NCBI RefSeq assembly: GCF_030064165.1
Contig: NZ_CP125947.1
Coordinates: 2,480,001 to 2,544,000, forward strand
Direction of reading: 5' to 3'
Length of the DNA stretch: 64,000 bases
From: Comamonas resistens
GTDB taxonomy: Bacteria > Pseudomonadota > Gammaproteobacteria > Burkholderiales > Burkholderiaceae_C
Position 1 is the stretch's first letter; every line of letters begins with the position of its first letter. This document shows, in pieces, positions 59,511-64,000 of this stretch. Position numbers and translations under genes: made by a program. The notes beneath the pieces are model-generated. The model saw only the letters and a list, made by a program, of their open reading frames with translations. It searched no databases and had not been told where the DNA came from.

Positions 59511-60116
59511 ATGAATCAAGAAGTTTTGTCCGCTCAGGCTCAGATCCCCGGGCTGCCTTGCGTGCTCGTACTGGCCGCGGGCAGGGGAGAGCGCTTTCGC
59601 GCCTCGGGCGGGAACACCCATAAGCTGCAAGCCATGCTGGGCGATCGAACCGTGCTGCAGACCACAATTGCAGCCGTTCAGGCCAGCGGACTGCCTTGGC
59701 ATGTGGAATACGGGCCTCATTCCGGCATGGGTGAAAGCATCGCTGCTGCTGTTCGTGCCACTTCGCACGCCAATGGATGGCTGGTCCTCCCCGCCGACCT
59801 GCCTTTGATTCAGGCCAGAACGCTGCAGGCCTTGGCAGCTCAACTCGGCCAGCTCGACCCCGACTTGTTGCAGGTCATACAGCCGTTCTACCAGGCACAA
59901 AAAGGCCATCCTGTGGCCTTTACTCGCGCTGCACTACAAGCACTGTCGGCGCTTTGCGGTGACCTGGGCGCATCCAGTGTGGTCAAAGCTGCAGCGCAGT
60001 CGCAAATGCTCAAGCGCTGGGATTGTGATGATCTTGGCTGCGTGCTCGATGTCGATACCGTATCCGCGCTAGAGCAAGCCCGGCAGCTCTGGCGGCAACG
60101 GTTGCAGGGCGTTTAA
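59511..60116 (+). CDS. MobA/MocA-like nucleotidyltransferase
   Basis: A 201-residue NTP_transf_3 family protein. The nucleotide-binding motif is [20 protein letters not shown], and [20 protein letters not shown] follows the usual PLL.-type segment. Other landmarks are [12 protein letters not shown], the Mg-binding [12 protein letters not shown] and [13 protein letters not shown]. Relatives transfer CMP or GMP to the molybdenum cofactor (MocA/MobA) or act in xanthine dehydrogenase maturation. No molybdoenzyme gene adjoins it here, so the substrate is inferred only at family level. Confidence 0.9.
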   Translation: MNQEVLSAQAQIPGLPCVLVLAAGRGERFRASGGNTHKLQAMLGDRTVLQTTIAAVQASGLPWHVEYGPHSGMGESIAAAVRATSHANGWLVLPADLPLIQARTLQALAAQLGQLDPDLLQVIQPFYQAQKGHPVAFTRAALQALSALCGDLGASSVVKAAAQSQMLKRWDCDDLGCVLDVDTVSALEQARQLWRQRLQGV

Positions 60117-60125
60117 GCCAGCGAC

Positions 60126-60150
60126 AAAAAAGCCCCCGGCATCAGGGGCT
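60126..60150 (+). terminator. Hairpin after the MobA/MocA-like gene
   Basis: AAAAAAGCCCCCGGCATCAG then GGGCT: stem AGCCCC/GGGGCT. On the minus strand the A6 reads as T6, so it may chiefly terminate sodC transcription coming the other way. Confidence 0.6.
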
Positions 60151-60184
60151 GACAAACGGAAAAATCCGAAAACAGCACTGTGCA

Positions 60185-60796
60185 TCAAGCTCCGCGCTCT
60201 ATCACAGCGCAGGCCAGACGCGCACCAGAGTTGCCAGTGGGCTGCGTGGTGAAGTCATCGGGGTCATTGTGAACAATCAGGCTGCGACCCAGAATCCCGT
60301 TGGCACCGCGATTGAGGGCCAGATCCTTGCTCACAAAATCAATGATCGCTACACCTTGCGGATCCGCATCAAGGCTGGGCAGGTCTCCCAGATGATGGGG
60401 TTGGCTGGCGTTGAACTTACCATGGGCTTGCTGCGTAGGGTTGAAGTGGCCTCCGGCGCTCAAACCATCTCCGCTCGAACAATCACCTTTTTCATGGATA
60501 TGAAAGCCATGCTCGGTATTGGGGGCCAAACCCTCCACGCGGCCTTGAATGCGTACACCACCTTCTGTCAGGGGGAAAAATTGCACGGTGCCGCTGACGC
60601 TGCTGCCCTTGGTCGCTTCCAGTCGTGCGATGGATTGCACGCTCTTGCCAGCGCCAGCCGTACTTGCTGCAGTTTCAGCAGCAGAGGGGGCGGCTGTATT
60701 GGTGCTGGAGCATGCGGTCACAAACAGCAATGCCGCTAGTGACAGACCCGTGACTACCGGGCGAGAAAAAAGGGTGGCTAAACGGCTCGCAAGCAT
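60185..60796 (-). CDS. sodC: Periplasmic Cu/Zn superoxide dismutase, lipoprotein
   Basis: A 203-residue superoxide dismutase. The lipobox FVTACSS (Cys29) indicates lipid anchoring in the envelope. A low-complexity Ala/Thr/Ser linker follows. Copper ligands include His pairs in EHGFHIHEKGDCS, the zinc region is GGHFNPTQQAHGKFNASQPH and HLGDLPSLDADPQG, and HNDPDDF carries the last His. The intersubunit disulfide Cys pair is that in GDCS and near the C-terminus (ARLACAVIERGA). It would dismutate superoxide in the periplasm. ATG at 60796. Confidence 0.95.
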   Translation of the reverse strand: MLASRLATLFSRPVVTGLSLAALLFVTACSSTNTAAPSAAETAASTAGAGKSVQSIARLEATKGSSVSGTVQFFPLTEGGVRIQGRVEGLAPNTEHGFHIHEKGDCSSGDGLSAGGHFNPTQQAHGKFNASQPHHLGDLPSLDADPQGVAIIDFVSKDLALNRGANGILGRSLIVHNDPDDFTTQPTGNSGARLACAVIERGA

Positions 60797-60901
60797 GAGA
60801 GTCTCTCCAGAATGCAAAACTGCATTGTGCAGCACCCCTGTCTAAAACTTCAATAGTTTTTGCCTTGAATCCTAGGCCAATAAAGCGATGTCAGCTATGT
60901 T

Positions 60902-61543
60902 TCAAATAGCAGCACGCCGTTGAAACTGGCTGCCATGGGTATCGGCATAGCTGAGCAGACGCTTCAAAGCCTTGTCATCGATGCCCAGGCGCTGCAGCTC
61001 ATCCAGTGTGGCGCGCGCATAGTCGAAAGTCGTGCCATAAATGCCCTGAGCCTGCGAAAAAATGCGTCGGTATTCATCCGGTGCCAGCTCGCCCGTGTGA
61101 TGCGGGCTTTGGCGTGACAACGTAAAAGCCAACGCTTTCACGACGCCCTGGGATGTCTTGCAGGGCAGCCAGCGTGGGTCGTAGACCGCGTTGGGCATCT
61201 CACGTTGCCAGAGCCTGCGCATGACAGCGTCGCCGTCGGAACGTGGAATGCGAAACACCATGCCCTGACAGCTGCCGCCAGACAGCATGCCAAACACCAG
61301 CCCAGGAACCTGGGGCGTTCCGCGGTTGATGGTGCTCCACATCTTGAGAGCGCGGTGCCAGCCATGGACATGAGCCGCGCGGCGCTCCGTGAATTCAAAA
61401 TCTGGGCGCCAGATCAACGATCCGTAGCCAAACACCCATAGATCCTCGCTGCCACCCCATTGCTGCAATGCCTGATCCAGCAATTGGTCGGCGTTGCGCT
61501 CTGCTGCATTCATATGCGTATTCAACAGGGCAAAAGTGGACAT
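60902..61543 (-). CDS. chaC: ChaC-like gamma-glutamylcyclotransferase
   Basis: A 213-residue enzyme of the ChaC family that cleaves gamma-glutamyl dipeptides (glutathione in most members) to 5-oxoproline. The substrate loop is WVFGYGSLIWRPDFEFTERR. RALKMWSTINRGTPQVPGLV and GGSCQGMVFRIPRSDGD are characteristic, and the C-terminal helical region contains FSQAQGIYGTTFDYARATLD. It is unrelated in position to the YbdK-type ligase 36 kb away. Confidence 0.93.
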   Translation of the reverse strand: MSTFALLNTHMNAAERNADQLLDQALQQWGGSEDLWVFGYGSLIWRPDFEFTERRAAHVHGWHRALKMWSTINRGTPQVPGLVFGMLSGGSCQGMVFRIPRSDGDAVMRRLWQREMPNAVYDPRWLPCKTSQGVVKALAFTLSRQSPHHTGELAPDEYRRIFSQAQGIYGTTFDYARATLDELQRLGIDDKALKRLLSYADTHGSQFQRRAAI

Positions 61544-61919
61544 AAAAACTCCCGTGACCAGCGTCAGAACTCACTTCACTGCTAGGTATAACGCGGGAGG
61601 ACGCAATAGGTGCACCGGATACAGGCCCACACGCATAAAAGCAACGAATTTCACTCTTGCATAGCAGCCCAGGGCGGTTTTTGCTGTTCTCCCTCAGGGT
61701 TGGCCTAGGGTTTACAGCAGCAAACCTCTACAATGGCGCGTTTTGCCACCCTGACGGCGCGGCCGATTCTGGGTGTGAAGAAGACAGTAGAACTTACGCA
61801 AATCCGGTTCAGGCAAGAGCTTTGCCTCTAGGTATCAGTCCTTGATGCATCCTTGTTTGCATAAGTCCTAGACAGATTTCGCACTTCAACACTTATTCGC
61901 AAGAACGGAGATTTCATTC
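61544..61919. other. Intergenic region carrying a MITE-like element
   Basis: It lies between the divergent ChaC and OmpA-domain genes. Besides the element at 61791-61867 it contains a possible -10-like TACAAT at about 61728. A 62-codon frame (61657-61845) that reads into the element looks non-coding. Confidence 0.5.
61791..61867. mobile_element. MITE-like element, copy 5 (short form)
   Basis: The termini are AACTTACGCAAA and TTTGCATAAGTC, two mismatches in 12. The orientation is as copy 3. The interior keeps CCGGTTCAGGCAAGAGCTTT and GATGCATCCTTG but lacks the GGGCCGCC block. It ends 52 nt before the OmpA-domain ATG. Confidence 0.72.
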
Positions 61920-62441
61920 ATGTCTTTCAACAGCTCTGACGACAGCCAAGAACGCTTTGCCCTGGGCTTTCTGTTTGCCCTGATCGCGTTGGTCGTATCC
62001 ACCATGGTCGGCACCGTCGTCTACAAGCGCGGCATTGCTCATGCTCCCAAGGCAGAAATGGCAGCTCCTGCAGCCAACGCCACCAATGTGCCTGTCGTGA
62101 TTGAGGAAGATGTAGCCAGCGTGATCGTGGAGGATGGCGTGGTGAAGTTCTACTTCGCTTCCGGCAAGGCTGAAGTCGCCGAAGGTGGCAATGCCGCTTT
62201 GGCCGATGTGGTCAAGGGCGTGCAAGACGGCAAGCGTGCTGTGATCTCCGGTTTCCATGACGCCACCGGCAGCGTGGAAGTGAATGCCGAACTGGCCAAG
62301 AAGCGCGCACAAGCCGTGCAAGCAGCGCTGCTGGCCCTGGGTGTGGCTGAAGACAAGGTCGAACTGAAGAAACCTGAACAAATGCAAGCCGACGGCAGCA
62401 ATGCACAAGCCCGTCGCGTGGAAGTGATCCTGGCCGATTAA
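61920..62441 (+). CDS. OmpA-domain protein with single N-terminal anchor
   Basis: A 173-residue protein. A membrane helix FALGFLFALIALVVSTMVGT lies near the N-terminus, after a short polar lead (MSFNSSDDSQER). The periplasmic linker is Ala/Pro-rich. The C-terminal OmpA-like domain shows VVKFYFASGKAEVAEGGNAA, ISGFHDATGSVEVNAELAKK and RAQAVQAALLALGV, ending with SNAQARRVEVILAD. It should bind peptidoglycan. It lacks a cleavable signal and outer-membrane barrel, so it is probably inner-membrane anchored. Confidence 0.9.
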   Translation: MSFNSSDDSQERFALGFLFALIALVVSTMVGTVVYKRGIAHAPKAEMAAPAANATNVPVVIEEDVASVIVEDGVVKFYFASGKAEVAEGGNAALADVVKGVQDGKRAVISGFHDATGSVEVNAELAKKRAQAVQAALLALGVAEDKVELKKPEQMQADGSNAQARRVEVILAD

Positions 62442-62459
62442 TTCACCATTTCGTTTGAA

Positions 62460-62496
62460 AAGCCCGATACGGCAATGGCTGTATCGGGCTTTTTGC
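62460..62496 (+). terminator. Terminator of the OmpA-domain gene
   Basis: AAGCCCGATAC GGCAATGGCT GTATCGGGCTTTTTGC: a 10-bp stem with a 10-base loop and T5, 18 bp after the stop. Confidence 0.9.
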
Positions 62497-62537
62497 TATT
62501 TGAACGCTAGCTATCTGCGTAGATTTGGCAATGACTA

Positions 62538-63065
62538 TCAGCTGTTTTCAATGAAGCCCGTTGCAGGAGGCTGACCCAGTGCCACAACACGTTCCATTCC
62601 CTCCGCATTGGCTTGGCGCATGACAAAAGAGCTCCGCTGGAAGCGCATGTTCTTGATCTGCCAACGTCCATTGATGCGCAGATACTCGTCGGTGTACTGA
62701 CCAGAGAGATTGACGATAGTGCGCTCTTTCACATTGATCTGACAAAAATCCAGATCCCATAGGGCTGTTGCGCTGTCTGTGCCCGTGATATGAATCTGCG
62801 GGTTGTGCCCGTGGTGTCGATCCTGAATCGATGGATTCTCAACAGCAAGTCTGGCGAATGTCTGCACCCAAGCTTCGCGGCCAGCGATGGGAGGGAATCC
62901 ATCGGCCTCAATCACCGCACCATGCTCGACAAAGCATTCCCGCATGACCTCGGGCTGCTTTTGATCACAGGCACGCAGATATTGGGCTTTCAAAGTCTGT
63001 ATGGCCTGTATGTCTTCAAGGTACTGCAGTCGTTTCTGCAGGTCATTGAGCATTGCGTCGTTCAT
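62538..63065 (-). CDS. SnoaL/NTF2-like protein
   Basis: A 175-residue NTF2-like fold protein. The typical start is LEDIQAIQTLKAQYLRACDQ, followed by CFVEHGAVIEADGFPPIAGR and HHGHNPQIHITGTDSATALW. DLDFCQINVKERTIVNLSGQ then YTDEYLRINGRWQIKNMRFQ complete it. A very good ribosome site (AAGGAGG, at 63074-63083 on the minus strand) precedes the ATG. Family members include steroid isomerase/dehydratase-like and polyketide cyclase-like enzymes; catalytic residues cannot be assigned with confidence. It stands alone. Confidence 0.85.
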   Translation of the reverse strand: MNDAMLNDLQKRLQYLEDIQAIQTLKAQYLRACDQKQPEVMRECFVEHGAVIEADGFPPIAGREAWVQTFARLAVENPSIQDRHHGHNPQIHITGTDSATALWDLDFCQINVKERTIVNLSGQYTDEYLRINGRWQIKNMRFQRSSFVMRQANAEGMERVVALGQPPATGFIENS

Positions 63066-63324
63066 AGGTTTCTACCTCCTTGGTTGCCCATCCTTCAAGG
63101 ATTGAAGAAACCGTGAAACCTTCATACGGACGATGGAGGAGGGAGGACCACGTCCAACTTTATGTACCAGGGCTCTGAGGGGAACTTAGAGAAAGCAGGT
63201 GTAACAGGCATCTGCTCTGTAGCATCACTGTCTTTTCGCCAACTGCCGCTCCTCATTGTCGGCAGTCAATGTTGACCGCACATAACAGATGCCAGAAGCA
63301 ACTCGTTTGAGTGCCAACGCAAGC

Positions 63325-63498
63325 ATGAAACTCACAAAGTTAGCCCCTGTTCTCATAGCCGCTTCGCTCGGCAGCCTTGTCGTCGGCCTTGGGCTAGACG
63401 AACTTGGCATCACTGCCAATCTTGAGCTTTGGATAATTTTCTCCAGCTTGCTATTTCTCTGCGGACTGGTGTTTGCGTTTCTGATCTTGCCCCCGTAG
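63325..63498 (+). pseudogene. Small membrane protein gene truncated by an IS2-like element
   Basis: Starting at ATG 63325 (or 63289), the frame encodes MKLTKLAPVLIAASLGSLVV, GLGLDELGITANLELW and the second helix WIIFSSLLFLCGLVFAFLIL. That would be a two-helix membrane protein. The last residues and stop (up to 63498) fall inside the terminal sequence of the IS element that starts at about 63482, so the natural 3' end has been replaced. The family is unknown. Confidence 0.55.
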
Positions 63499-64000
63499 TT
63501 CCGGACACCGTCCAGTCGCTAAGTTAGCCCTGATGGGCGGGGTGATTCTGCCGTCGTCGGAACTCCCTGGGCGACATCATCTTCAAACTCGAATGCGGGT
63601 GGATCTCGTTGAAGTGCTCGAACGCACCCGGCAATTGCGCCAGCACCGTCGGCGCGTCACGCAGGTCCATACGGCTCATGTAGTCGCGCTTGAAGGTGTT
63701 CACGAAGCTCTCGGCCATGCCGTTGCTCTGCGGGCTACACACGGGCGTGTTGATCGGCTTCAGGCCCAGTGATCTAGCAATGCCACGCGTCTCGTGCGCG
63801 ATGTAGGCGCTGCCGTTGTCGGTGAGGAACTCCAATTCACGCTCCAGGGGCACGGCTTCAACCGTGCCAAAGCGCCGCTCCACGGCTTCCACCAGCATGT
63901 CGCGCACAGGCTCTCCCGCAAGTCCCTTGCCCTCCCAAGCCCGCCAGGCCAGGATCTCCCGGTCGCAGCAGTCCTTGGCGAAGGTGGCTGTGACCGTCTC
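63482..64000 (-). mobile_element. IS3-family (IS2-like) insertion sequence, partial
   Basis: The terminus TGATCTTGCCCCCGTAGTTC then CGGACA closely resembles the IS2 terminal repeat (TGGATTTGCCCC...TTTCCAGACA from memory). The element continues past the window end. The transposase frame is on the minus strand, so this is the 3' (right) end of the IS. The other end and any target duplication lie outside the window. Confidence 0.8.
63524..64000 (-). CDS. IS3-family transposase (OrfB, DDE integrase core), partial
   Basis: The frame is open from base 64000 to the stop at 63524; the N-terminal part (with the first catalytic Asp) is beyond the window. Visible upstream codons give TVTATFAKDCCDREILAWRA, followed by VRDMLVEAVERRFGTVEAVP. 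The second catalytic Asp is in FLTDNGSAYIAHETR and the Glu in CSPQSNGMAESFVNTFKRDY, the standard DDE end. The C-terminus (HPHSSLKMMSPREFRRRQ) is typical of IS2/IS3-group OrfB. Internal ATG/GTG starts such as 63907 are not the real start. Confidence 0.93.
   Translation of the reverse strand, partial: ETVTATFAKDCCDREILAWRAWEGKGLAGEPVRDMLVEAVERRFGTVEAVPLERELEFLTDNGSAYIAHETRGIARSLGLKPINTPVCSPQSNGMAESFVNTFKRDYMSRMDLRDAPTVLAQLPGAFEHFNEIHPHSSLKMMSPREFRRRQNHPAHQG

Noticed and set aside
61657..61845. 62-codon ORF before the OmpA-domain gene
   Set aside because: It reads into the MITE-like element and has no coding signature.
1..64000. CRISPR arrays, rRNA and tRNA genes
   Set aside because: No regularly spaced direct repeats, conserved rRNA segments or cloverleaf-like sequences were found by reading. 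A covariance-model scan would be needed to exclude a tRNA completely.

Overview
The window is a GC-rich beta-proteobacterial chromosome segment, most likely from the Comamonadaceae and probably Comamonas or a close relative. This rests on the gene families and start and Shine-Dalgarno usage, on the LysR/MFS-rich catabolic gene content, and on many intergenic copies of a short TTGATAGCTG...AGCGCTTT-type repeat that I associate with that family (recollection, not searched). No rRNA, tRNA or CRISPR array was recognised.

Layout. 1-2460: 3' part of lpdA (E3 with an N-terminal lipoyl domain), its terminator, a frameshifted small gene, and a decayed second copy of the lpdA 3' end and terminator. About 2450-5800: a strikingly AT-rich island with a two-gene minus-strand cassette. 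It encodes a DUF3696-type AAA/ABC-like ATPase and an unknown partner whose reading frame is broken at an A7 run. 6230-7980: a hipBA toxin-antitoxin module flanked on both sides by pairs of similar palindromes. 8100-13700: an ACS-family MFS carrier, a PhnA/YjdM zinc-ribbon protein, and a LysR/DHA2-type MFS/SnoaL-like divergon. 14090-17010: a MoxR ATPase plus VWA/metallopeptidase pair. 17100-21800: a VOC protein with two CTGT-N8-ACAG palindromes upstream, and a LysR/DUF3100/M20 amidohydrolase divergon. 22260-24630: a CPA2 antiporter overlapping a YbdK-type carboxylate-amine ligase. 24685-28800: DUF2322, membrane and DUF2167 proteins and an aldo/keto reductase. 29150-31300: an Aer-like energy-taxis receptor and a GNAT acetyltransferase. 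31600-37460: an MFS carrier, a YtcJ-like amidohydrolase, a FUSC exporter and an APC permease.

37750-41040: EVE, EcsC, GlsB/YeaQ, NlpC/P60 and isochorismatase-like proteins. 41450-46390: prpE, a phosphomannomutase/phosphoglucomutase and waaA. 46500-53800: an envelope block with a TolC-like outer-membrane channel, rhodanese, Pcm, and an RND pump with its adaptor. 53970-57390: msrA, then a DUF2946-like protein and a ZnuD-like TonB receptor with a His/Cys-rich loop, which together suggest zinc or other metal uptake. 57420-62500: a recombinase-fold protein lacking most catalytic residues, pdxH, a MobA/MocA-like nucleotidyltransferase, Cu/Zn superoxide dismutase, ChaC and an OmpA-domain protein. 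62530-64000: a SnoaL-like protein, then a small membrane gene cut by an IS2-like IS3-family element that runs off the window.

The most interesting points are the AT-rich ATPase cassette with its frameshift junction, and a five-copy family of 76-108 bp elements with 12-bp GACTTRCGCAAA-type terminal inverted repeats (MITE-like). Two of these end exactly 19 nt before a GTG start. Others are the four palindromes bracketing hipBA, the catalytically degenerate recombinase, and the paired LexA-like palindromes. All assignments come from reading the sequence and from memory of protein families; no database search was run.
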